Below, in pieces: positions 9,802 to 18,359 of a stretch of 39,571 nucleotides of DNA (the stretch's first letter is position 1; the number at the start of each line of letters is the position of its first letter). The notes beneath the pieces are model-generated. The model was given only the letters and a program-made list of their open reading frames with translations. It was not told the DNA's origin and ran no database searches. The stretch is from the NCBI GenBank assembly GCA_013298995.1, contig JAAFJW010000010.1, positions 1 to 39,571 on the forward strand, read 5' to 3'. Both the position numbers and the translations under genes were made by a program. The stretch comes from Sphingobacteriales bacterium. Its GTDB lineage: Bacteria > Bacteroidota > Bacteroidia > Sphingobacteriales > Sphingobacteriaceae.

Positions 9802-10032
9802 ATGTCCACTCAACATTTAAGAAATATTCCACTTAAACTTTATAGAGATTTTTTGACATCCCAAGGTTGTATTTGTAACAGAACAAATGGATGACATGAG
9901 CATTGGTCAAGGGCTGATTTATTAAGACCAATAACGGTTCAATCACACGTTGATCCAGTTCCTGAATTTATAATTAAAAACGCTCTTAAACAGTTGGGAC
10001 TAACTAAAAAAGATTTTATTGATTGGATTTAG
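9802..10032 (+). pseudogene. HicA-like mRNA interferase toxin interrupted by an in-frame TGA at 9892-9894
   Basis: Translation MSTQHLRNIPLKLYRDFLTSQGCICNRTNG*HEHWSRADLLRPITVQSHVDPVPEFIIKNALKQLGLTKKDFIDWI*; resembles HicA with the catalytic His just after the stop. Confidence 0.75.
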
Positions 10033-10265
10033 TTCGTTTTTAATCTCAACGTCATTAACATTTACCGGTAACTATGTACTTAAAACGAAATTACAAATTT
10101 TATCATCCATACATCAAAAATAACTAGCTACATGCAAATATTTTATTTTTTTATTTATCAGTATTTGGGGAAGCATTTTGCAATGATTTTAATGAAATAA
10201 ACTACAGCTTTTTTAAAACATTGCAAAAAAAATCGTTTTTTTTTGGATTAAACAGAACATGAAGA

Positions 10266-10420
10266 ATGAAACAAAAAAAAACATTACATGAGAAAGCGTT
10301 TGATACTGTAAAACTTTTAGAGCTATCAAAGACAAAATAGCTGTGGAAATAGCAAATATGAATTTTGAGCAAATCAAAGAATACTTGAAAGAAAACAGTG
10401 CAAAACTATATGCCAAATAG
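10266..10420 (+). pseudogene. Frameshifted small antitoxin-like gene
   Basis: MKQKKTLHEKAFDTVK then a +1 frame change at an A-run, continuing TFRAIKDKIAVEIANMNFEQIKEYLKENSAKLYAK*; continuous protein if one A is restored. Confidence 0.6.
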
Positions 10421-10616
10421 CATAGCCAACAACATTAGGATATATTATTAGGATAATGTAAATAAAAATTTTTATTTTGCGTTGCTTTAACATACCTTTA
10501 GGCTTAGGTTATATTTAACTTAACTGTATTTTAGGCAAAAAAATGTAAAAGAAATTTTATTTTAGCGCAAACATATTTATTTTATCAAAAACCGATTAAA
10601 TTATTAAATAAGATAT

Positions 10617-13385
10617 ATGGATAACAATTACAAAAAGTTTTTATTGGGGAATAGCAAAGTTTTTAAAATAAAGAGCAAGTTGAGAGGCTTTTTATTATTT
10701 TTTGTAGCACTATTGAGTTTTCAAAGTAATTTATTTGCTCAAATAACCAGCGTTAGCCTAACACCTACTAACCCCCAATGTGCTGAATACGATAACGGAT
10801 CTATATTGGTTACTGTTGTTGGAGGCACAGCCCCATACACTTATTTATGGAATGATGGATTTACATCATCTCTCCCAACTCGCCCAAATTTAAAAGCTGG
10901 TACTTACTCGGTAGTAGTTACAGATAATGTTGGTGCTACATTCCCTGCACAATCAAGTACATTAACTGATCCAGCTAAAATGCAAGCTATTGGTGCAGGT
11001 TTAGGTGTTGTTGATGTAGATTGTTTTGGTAAAGCAACTGGTTCAATTGAAATCTCTATATTGAACAGTGTAGGTACCGTTACATATAAATGGACAAAAA
11101 ATGGAGTTATTGTAGGAGGCAATAGCCCAAAATTACCTGACATCTCTGCTGGTACTTATAGTTTACTTGCTACCGATTCGAGAGGTTGTTTTACTGCACC
11201 CACATTTCCAATATCACAACCTACAGAAATTATAGTTTCAGAAGTACCAGGCTCGCATGTAAACAATACCGACTTTGGACAAAATAATGGTGTAATAAAA
11301 TTAAATGTTACTGGTGGTGTTTCGGCGGCTAACCCCACGCCTACTTTTACCTACTTATGGAATGATGGAAATACAGATAAAGAGCGGTCTGGTTTAGCAT
11401 CAGGCACATACACTGTTACTGTTACAGATAATAAAGGATGTTCGAAAATTTATGAATCTAAGATTTTACCTTTGTCACCTTTTTTGGTAACTGGCGAATC
11501 TACGAATAATAAGTGCTTCGCATCACCAAACGGAAGCATAACAATTGCATTTAAAGATGGCGTACCACCCTACAAATTCAAATGGAGCGACCAAGCTACT
11601 TTTGTAAACAATCCTAACAGATCTATTCTATCGGCAGGTACTTACACTCTAACAGCGCAAGACGCCAATGGTTTAGGTGCTATTAGAACTTTATCATTTA
11701 CCATTACCGAACCACCCCTATTATCATTTACCAAAACATTCACTAGCAACAAATGCTTTGACCAAACAAGTGGTGTAATAAATTTAGAAGTAACAGGTGG
11801 TGTAGCTCCTTACCGTTATATATTAAATGGAGTTACATCAGCACCTTTTACTGACAATAATGTTTCTATACCTAATTTAGCTTCGCGTAATTATTCAGTT
11901 TCAATTATTGATAATGGTGGTTGCCCTACCCCAGCGCAAAGTGTGGATATATTGCCATTAAAGGCTTTGGCTTTTAAAAAGCAACAACCTGTACTAGTAA
12001 GATGTAACGATGATTTTTCTGGTGCTATTATTGTTACAGTCGAAGGTGGATTAGAACCTTATACCTATAAATGGTCGAACGATGTAAATAACAATACCAA
12101 TGAAAACCGCAACATCCCCGAAGGGTCTTATAGCTTAATAGTTTCGGATGCTTTAGGATGTATTTTACCAACTTATACTGTAAATCTTACAAGAGAAGCC
12201 TCAGCAGTTACCATTGAAGAATCTACTTTAGTAGGTACGCATATAGATAATACCTGTTTTAATAACGCAGATGGCACATTACAAAAAAACGGTAAAGCTA
12301 GCATTATAATTACTGGTGGTCTTGCACCTTACACATACACATGGCTTTTAGATGAGCAAGCTATTCCCTCACCCACAGATAGAGATTTATCAGCTACTAC
12401 TTTAAGTGTTGATAATTTAGCTTCGGGTAAATATAAACTTGTGGTTACTGATAAGCTTGGATGTGCTTCGTTACCTTTAACTATTGATATTAAGCCTATA
12501 AAACCCATAAATAGTAATCCTATTATTAAAAACGAAAAATGTTTAGGTAAAAAAAATGGGGAAATAACATTAAACCCAACAGGAGGAACACCACCTTATA
12601 CCTATGTGTGGGGGAATAAAATACCTTTAGCTCAACGAGGTAATTCAACTGTATCCTCTTTAGCACCTGATACCTATACTTTAAGAATATTTGATTTTAA
12701 AAATTGTCTTTTAGATACTGCAATCACCATCCTGCCCGCCACACCTGTTGAAATTAGTGATGAAATAAGGATAATTTTACCTAATTGTGATGGCAGTGTA
12801 CCGTTTTCAACCATTAAAGTACCTATTGAAGGTGGCGAGCCCGATTATACCTACACATGGTCCACCGCCGACCCTAAAACAGGTGCAATTATTGCTAATT
12901 TACCCGCTGTACCCGAAAACCCTTTATTGCCCAATGATATAGCTTATAGAGAAGGATTGCCTGCTGGTTATTATGTATTAACCGTAACCGATGCCAATGG
13001 TTGCGAAACAAAGCTTCCAAAATTTGATGTTGCCAATGTTTTAAATGCTTTTGAAATAAAAGCGGTAAGCTGTGGAGCGGCAAATAATGCCATTACGCCC
13101 GACCCATTAATGTCGCCCAATGGTGATGGCATAAACGATTTCTTTAGTATAAATGGTATCGAAAACTTCCCCGATAACCAAGTAATTATTTATAACCGTT
13201 ACGGCACCGAAGTATTTACCCGCAAAAGGTACAATAATGTGGATAGGATATTTAAAGGCATAGCCAATTCGGCTGTAACAAATACAGGGGTTGATTTGGT
13301 AGATGGCGTTTATTTTTACACCATCCGTACAGTGCAGGATAAAAAACCCCGCTTAAATAAAGGTTATATCATCATTAAACGATAA
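10617..13385 (+). CDS. Surface protein with about eight to nine SprB-type repeats and T9SS type B (gliding-motility type) C-terminal sorting domain
   Basis: Repeated GG-x-APYTYxW units; C-terminus MSPNGDGINDFFSINGIENFPDNQVIIYNRYGTEVF...GVYFYTIRT...KGYIIIKR. Confidence 0.93.
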   Translation: MDNNYKKFLLGNSKVFKIKSKLRGFLLFFVALLSFQSNLFAQITSVSLTPTNPQCAEYDNGSILVTVVGGTAPYTYLWNDGFTSSLPTRPNLKAGTYSVVVTDNVGATFPAQSSTLTDPAKMQAIGAGLGVVDVDCFGKATGSIEISILNSVGTVTYKWTKNGVIVGGNSPKLPDISAGTYSLLATDSRGCFTAPTFPISQPTEIIVSEVPGSHVNNTDFGQNNGVIKLNVTGGVSAANPTPTFTYLWNDGNTDKERSGLASGTYTVTVTDNKGCSKIYESKILPLSPFLVTGESTNNKCFASPNGSITIAFKDGVPPYKFKWSDQATFVNNPNRSILSAGTYTLTAQDANGLGAIRTLSFTITEPPLLSFTKTFTSNKCFDQTSGVINLEVTGGVAPYRYILNGVTSAPFTDNNVSIPNLASRNYSVSIIDNGGCPTPAQSVDILPLKALAFKKQQPVLVRCNDDFSGAIIVTVEGGLEPYTYKWSNDVNNNTNENRNIPEGSYSLIVSDALGCILPTYTVNLTREASAVTIEESTLVGTHIDNTCFNNADGTLQKNGKASIIITGGLAPYTYTWLLDEQAIPSPTDRDLSATTLSVDNLASGKYKLVVTDKLGCASLPLTIDIKPIKPINSNPIIKNEKCLGKKNGEITLNPTGGTPPYTYVWGNKIPLAQRGNSTVSSLAPDTYTLRIFDFKNCLLDTAITILPATPVEISDEIRIILPNCDGSVPFSTIKVPIEGGEPDYTYTWSTADPKTGAIIANLPAVPENPLLPNDIAYREGLPAGYYVLTVTDANGCETKLPKFDVANVLNAFEIKAVSCGAANNAITPDPLMSPNGDGINDFFSINGIENFPDNQVIIYNRYGTEVFTRKRYNNVDRIFKGIANSAVTNTGVDLVDGVYFYTIRTVQDKKPRLNKGYIIIKR

Positions 13386-13405
13386 CGCTTACATCACAAT
13401 AGTAA

Positions 13406-14389
13406 ATGTTTTTTATAAAAACTAACGATTTTAAAAATATGATAATTAATGCTACCGCAACTTTTAAGCTGGCTTACAAAAAGTGTATATTCATAGGTCT
13501 TTTTATTTGTGCAATAAGCCCATTACAGGCACAACAAAAACCCCAATACACACAATACATGTTTAACCCTATGGCCATTAACCCATCGTTTATGGCTATG
13601 GACGAAATGCTAAACATTACCTTACTGGGCCGTAGCCAATGGGCAGGCTTTGATGGTGCGCCTAATACACAAACGGTATCTATGCACACGCCTTACAAAA
13701 CCTCCAATAGTTTTTACGGTGCCATGCTTACCCGCGATAATATAGGCCAAGTAATTACCGAAACGGGTGGCAACCTAGCCTTTAGCCGCAGGGTAAGAAT
13801 AGGTGATATATCGTGGCTAGCCATGGGCGTAAATGGTGGTTTTAGTTATTACCATGCCTTGTATAGCCAAGCCAGCCAAACCAGTATTGGCGACCAAACT
13901 TTTTTAGACGAAAGAAACACCCGCATGAACCTAGGCATGGGTTTGGTGTTTTTTAATAAAAAATATTATTGGGGAGTTTCGTCGCCACATTTTTACGGCC
14001 GTGATATTTCCGACTCGCGTAATGCCAATACAGCAACCGCTTTTAGGCCACAATTTTTAATGCAAACAGGGGGTATATTTAAACTAGCAAACGATTATAA
14101 ACTTAGGCCAAGCGTATTGGTAAAATATGTAGATGGCTCGCCTGCAACATTTGATTTGAATGCCAATTTATTAATTAAAGACCTGTATTGGTTTGGTGCA
14201 GGTTACCGCTACCAAGATAGTTTTTCGGTGCTGGCATCGGCTTATATTACCCCTACTATATTAATAGGTTACTCGTACGATATTCCAAATTTTAACAACC
14301 CTAATTCGGCCAGAAAAGCATCGCATGAGTTGATGCTACAATTTAGGCTACCTGTAAAAGGTAGAGATCCTTTGGCTTGTTTCTTCTAA
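13406..14389 (+). CDS. PorP/SprF family T9SS membrane protein
   Basis: QQKPQYTQYMFNPMAINPSFMAMDEMLNITLLGRSQWAGFDGAPNTQ motif, directly downstream of a type B CTD protein; true start may be the internal M at codon 12. Confidence 0.93.
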   Translation: MFFIKTNDFKNMIINATATFKLAYKKCIFIGLFICAISPLQAQQKPQYTQYMFNPMAINPSFMAMDEMLNITLLGRSQWAGFDGAPNTQTVSMHTPYKTSNSFYGAMLTRDNIGQVITETGGNLAFSRRVRIGDISWLAMGVNGGFSYYHALYSQASQTSIGDQTFLDERNTRMNLGMGLVFFNKKYYWGVSSPHFYGRDISDSRNANTATAFRPQFLMQTGGIFKLANDYKLRPSVLVKYVDGSPATFDLNANLLIKDLYWFGAGYRYQDSFSVLASAYITPTILIGYSYDIPNFNNPNSARKASHELMLQFRLPVKGRDPLACFF

Positions 14390-14421
14390 AAATATGGGTT
14401 TAAAAGAGGCTTAAATTTACA

Positions 14422-14832
14422 TCACAAAAAAGGATTAATGATGGTTAACTGTTTGTTAACTATTAATTTGTGATGCATATCTTCGGTATATAAAATATCA
14501 CAACCAGCTTCTAATGCAGATGCTACCACGATAGCATCAAATAGTTGGAAATCATACTTTTTTATTAGTTCAAAACTATTATAATAAACAATTTGCGAAT
14601 TGGGATAAAATTTACACGTTTCTAATACTTGAGTAACTATATATTCACAAGATATTTTTTTTATCTTCCATTTATAAAGTAATACATTTATAAATTCGCT
14701 TAAATTTTGTGAACTAATATTTGGATTTTTATCTATAATTTGAATAGCAATTTTTTGTTTTCTTTTGTCGGTTTCATCTAAGCTATACAACAAAATATTG
14801 GTATCAATAGCACATAAGCTATGGGTAGTCAT
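14422..14832 (-). CDS. PIN-domain toxin (VapC-like); start reset from 14898 to MTTHSLCAIDTNILLYSLDE
   Basis: AIDTNILLYSLDE, QNLSEFINVL, FDAIVVASALEAGCDILYTEDM acidic PIN motifs; the ATG overlaps the upstream gene by 14 nt. Confidence 0.85.
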   Translation of the reverse strand: MTTHSLCAIDTNILLYSLDETDKRKQKIAIQIIDKNPNISSQNLSEFINVLLYKWKIKKISCEYIVTQVLETCKFYPNSQIVYYNSFELIKKYDFQLFDAIVVASALEAGCDILYTEDMHHKLIVNKQLTIINPFL

Positions 14833-15040
14833 TTGCTTCTGTTCTATTAAATTTATAACCACCTGTATTAAATGTATAGCCTTTAATCTTGGAAGCAAAG
14901 CTTACTTTTTTAGTTGCAGTATTTTCCAATTTTGGCTTTTTGACTTCAAAAGCTAAAATTTCTATATTTTTACCTCTCAACTCAATAGGAATTGTGATTT
15001 CGTAAGTAGGCGTATTAACTGTTGTTATTTCTCTATACAT
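14819..15040 (-). CDS. Small putative antitoxin paired with the PIN toxin
   Basis: 73-aa ORF directly upstream of and overlapping the PIN gene. Confidence 0.7.
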   Translation of the reverse strand: MYREITTVNTPTYEITIPIELRGKNIEILAFEVKKPKLENTATKKVSFASKIKGYTFNTGGYKFNRTEANDYP

Positions 15041-15149
15041 TTTTACACTTATTTAATTTCGAATATACTAAAGTTTCGCCACATTAAAAAAAACTCGTAG
15101 TGTACATAATTTATCAACCATAAAAAGGGGATAATATTGTACAAAAAAA

Positions 15150-15173
15150 CCACTACGTTGGATAACGTAGTGG
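15150..15173 (-). terminator. Rho-independent terminator downstream of the DUF3276 gene
   Basis: CCACTACGTT-(4 nt)-AACGTAGTGG, 10-bp perfect stem followed by a T run on the minus strand. Confidence 0.8.
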
Positions 15174-15209
15174 CCATATATTAGGTTTATAATTAGATGT
15201 CGGGAGGTG

Positions 15210-15524
15210 TTAAAAATCTTCGTCGGCTTTCATGCTTGCCGCATCTGGATTGTATTCGTATCGTTTTTCTTCTACTTCTTGATTTTCTTTAACGTAGTTT
15301 AAAGTTTCTATCAAGCCTTCGCTAAATTTTTCGAAATCTTCTTTGTATAAAAATATTTTATGTTTAACGAATACGCCGTCTTCTAACCTTTTTTTACTTT
15401 CGGTAATGGTTACATAATAATCGTTGGATCGTGTAGCTTTTACATCAAAAAAATAGGTTCTTTTGCCTGCCCTCACTTTTTTAGAAAATACTTCTTCTCT
15501 ATCTTTATTATCGTAATCTGCCAT
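15210..15524 (-). CDS. DUF3276 / PUR-alpha-like nucleic-acid-binding protein
   Basis: EEVFSKKVRAGKRTYFFDVKATRSNDYYVTITESKKR motif. Confidence 0.9.
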   Translation of the reverse strand: MADYDNKDREEVFSKKVRAGKRTYFFDVKATRSNDYYVTITESKKRLEDGVFVKHKIFLYKEDFEKFSEGLIETLNYVKENQEVEEKRYEYNPDAASMKADEDF

Positions 15525-15788
15525 TGCGTATGGTAAGTAAATTTATTTTTATTTGCGAGGCTAAATAAAGAAATAAAATACCGAAGTTCCAAATGGTATT
15601 TTATTGAAATTATAATTTATTATTATTTTTATTTAGTGAAATTTACACAAGAACTTGAAATACAAAGTTTTAAACCATAAAAATAAACAGAAATTGGCAA
15701 AAAACTAAAATTTATATACAAATTAATATTTCATATAAAGCTAAACTACTATAGCTGAAGTGAGCATTGTAAAATTTTGTACCACCGA

Positions 15789-15863
15789 AATTGGTGTATT
15801 TGTGGCAAATAAATAAAAGCTAAGCCTTAAAGCTAGGTGATAATAGCCACGAATACACGAATG
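15789..15863. repeat. Second copy of the dispersed palindromic repeat seen at 571-657
   Basis: AATTGGTGTATTTGTGGC ... GCCACGAATACACGAAT. Confidence 0.6.
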
Positions 15864-15900
15864 TACCACTAACATAAAAACAAAGAGCAAGCCAATGTTT

Positions 15901-17688
15901 TTATACGTTTTGGCTTTGTAGCGATTGCTGGCTTTGGAATAAATTGGCATACGTTCCTTTTAAAGCCATTAAATGGTGGTGGTTGCCTTGCTCTACAATG
16001 TGGCCATTATCTAGCACAATAATATTATCGGCATTTTTGATGGTTGATATACGGTGGGCAATAATAATACTTGTTTTATTTTGCATTACTCGGTTTAGGT
16101 TTTGTAATATTTCTTCTTCGGTTTGGGTATCTACGGCCGATAGGCAATCGTCAAAAATGAGTATTTTGGGTTGCTTAATAATGCCACGGGCTATAGATAT
16201 ACGCTGTTTTTGCCCGCCAGAAAGGGTAATGCCTCGTTCGCCTATTAGGGTTTCAAATTTTTTATCGAAACCCATAATATTATGGTAAACGGCGGCATCT
16301 TTGGCGGCATTAATAACATTGGGCATATCCAATGCATCGTTACCAAAGGCTATGTTACGGGCAATGGTATCGGAAAACAAGAAAACATCTTGCGGTACAA
16401 AACCTATTTGGTTACGGTAATGATACAGGTTTATGGCTTTAATATTGTGGTTATCAATAGTAATTTGGCCATTTGTAACATCGTACATGCGCATGAGTAA
16501 ATTGGCAATGGTTGATTTGCCCGAGCCTGTTTTACCTATTATGGCTGTAACCGAGCCTTTTTTAACCTCGAACGAAATGTTTTGTAAGGCTTTTATGCCC
16601 GTATCGGGGTAGGTAAATGAAACGTTTTCGAAGCTGATATTGCCCTCAATTTTGGGGCTATCGAGGCTTGGGTTTATAATATCTGGTGGGGTTTTTAAAA
16701 ACTCGTTGATTCTTTTTTGCGATGCTGCCCCTCTTTGTATCAGCGAAGTAACCCAGCCTAGCGATGTTATAGGGAAAGTAAGCTGGTTTACATACACGAT
16801 AAATTCGACAATGTTACCCGCCGTTATACTGCCCGAAATAACTTTTAAACCACCTACATAAACGGTAATTAGGGTACTTAGGCCTACCATCATTAGCATT
16901 AGCGGAAAAAATAAGGCTTGTGTTTTTACCAAATCGAGCGATTCTTGCTTGTAATTTTCGCTTTGCGCATTAAAGCCCATACGCACATAGCCCTCTCGGC
17001 TGTACGATTTTATTACCCTGATGCCCGAAAATGTTTCTTGTACAAATGCCGATAAGGTGCTTAAACGTTGTTGTATTTTTTCGCTTTTGCTATTTATTAG
17101 GCTATTAACTTTGTAAATACTAAGCACTAAAATAGGTAAAGGTAGCAGGCAGTAAACGGTAAGTTGGGTATTTACGCTTAGCATGGCAATAATGGTGAGC
17201 GCAAAAAGTACCACCGTATTGATGGTGTACATAATGGCTGGGCCAATGTACATGCGCACTCGCCCTACATCTTCGGTGGCTCGGGCCATTAAATCGCCGG
17301 TATTGTTTCGGCGGTAAAAAGAAAGCGAAAGCTGTTGGTAATGGCTATAAATTTCGTTTTTTAAATCATACTCTATGTACCTAGAGGTTAAAATAATGGT
17401 TTGGCGCATAAAAAACAAAAACATTCCTCGTATTAAAGCCAATAGCAAAACCAAGGCACCAAACAATAGCAAGCTGTTTGCAAATACTTTATAAACGATT
17501 GCTTGGCGGTTAAACCCACTAAAGAGTTGGTAAAGCGCAATGTTTTCGGTTACCAAATCAAAGGCTAAGCGTATTACTTGCGCTGGTAATACGGCAAATA
17601 GGTTAGATAAAATTACAAACAGAGCACCAGGCAATAACTTAAAGCGGTATTTATAAAAAAATTTATTAAGGTAGGCTAGCTCTTTCAT
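15901..17688 (-). CDS. ABC exporter, fused permease-ATPase (MsbA-like)
   Basis: Walker A GKTGSGKST, signature LSGGQKQRISIARG, Walker B ILIFDDCLSAVD, N-terminal TM domain. Confidence 0.94.
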   Translation of the reverse strand: MKELAYLNKFFYKYRFKLLPGALFVILSNLFAVLPAQVIRLAFDLVTENIALYQLFSGFNRQAIVYKVFANSLLLFGALVLLLALIRGMFLFFMRQTIILTSRYIEYDLKNEIYSHYQQLSLSFYRRNNTGDLMARATEDVGRVRMYIGPAIMYTINTVVLFALTIIAMLSVNTQLTVYCLLPLPILVLSIYKVNSLINSKSEKIQQRLSTLSAFVQETFSGIRVIKSYSREGYVRMGFNAQSENYKQESLDLVKTQALFFPLMLMMVGLSTLITVYVGGLKVISGSITAGNIVEFIVYVNQLTFPITSLGWVTSLIQRGAASQKRINEFLKTPPDIINPSLDSPKIEGNISFENVSFTYPDTGIKALQNISFEVKKGSVTAIIGKTGSGKSTIANLLMRMYDVTNGQITIDNHNIKAINLYHYRNQIGFVPQDVFLFSDTIARNIAFGNDALDMPNVINAAKDAAVYHNIMGFDKKFETLIGERGITLSGGQKQRISIARGIIKQPKILIFDDCLSAVDTQTEEEILQNLNRVMQNKTSIIIAHRISTIKNADNIIVLDNGHIVEQGNHHHLMALKGTYANLFQSQQSLQSQNV

Positions 17689-17717
17689 TTATATTTTGGG
17701 GGTGTGGTAAACGAATG

Positions 17718-18359
17718 CTATGGTTTATTGTTCAAAAAATTTTCTACTTTATGTTTCAATTCGGTTTCAAATTTTCGGAAAGCCGGTAATTGCCTTAAAA
17801 CATTAAAGTTTTCGATATTTTGGGCAACTAAATGTACCGCTTGGTGTACGTTAAAATTTTTTAGTTGCCTGCCTTTTAAACCACTCACCTGTTTTAGCAA
17901 ATCGTGTAAAACAACTTTAGGATTTATGTTTTCGACTTGCTTTAACGTTGGTAATTTTATTTCTGCTTTATAGTTTCGGTTACCTGCTGCTTTTTTAATG
18001 GCATTTTTATCAAATAATAACCAGGCTTCCATCATTTTTATGGGTATTAGGCATACTGTATTTGAGATATTATGGGCGGGTAACTGGGATTGTATTTCTT
18101 GTAACCTTTCTTCAATGATTGTTTTGGTGTTTGATTCTGCATCTCGATGGTAAAAAAGAATATCGAATGGAAAATAATCAGTTGCAAACCTTACACGAGA
18201 TTTAATGTCTTTATTTTGGGGTGGCGATTGGTGTGGTCTAAAATCAGCAAAAGTACCTTTATTAGGTATTTTTGGGTATAAATCGTCTAACAACCATTTT
18301 ATAATGTTTAATAAAGTTTTATCCGAGCTGCCATCGGCTATCAATGTGTATCGTATCAT
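17718..18359 (-). CDS. DUF4276-like / TOPRIM-like partner protein
   Basis: N-terminal LIADGSSDKTLLNIIKWLL, then FPFDILFYHRDAES and IPIKMMEAWLLFD; start codon abuts the stop of the ATPase gene. Confidence 0.65.
   Translation of the reverse strand: MIRYTLIADGSSDKTLLNIIKWLLDDLYPKIPNKGTFADFRPHQSPPQNKDIKSRVRFATDYFPFDILFYHRDAESNTKTIIEERLQEIQSQLPAHNISNTVCLIPIKMMEAWLLFDKNAIKKAAGNRNYKAEIKLPTLKQVENINPKVVLHDLLKQVSGLKGRQLKNFNVHQAVHLVAQNIENFNVLRQLPAFRKFETELKHKVENFLNNKP

Noticed and set aside
9892-9894. Possible TGA recoding (Trp or selenocysteine) in the HicA-like frame
   Set aside because: rpsJ and the PIN toxin gene in this window appear to end naturally at TGA, so TGA acts as a stop. No SECIS-like element was recognised. 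A nonsense mutation or sequencing error is simpler.
16282-16500. Plus-strand ORFs inside the ABC exporter gene (also 15944-16288 and 16640-16861)
   Set aside because: Complementary-frame artefacts of a well-supported minus-strand CDS.
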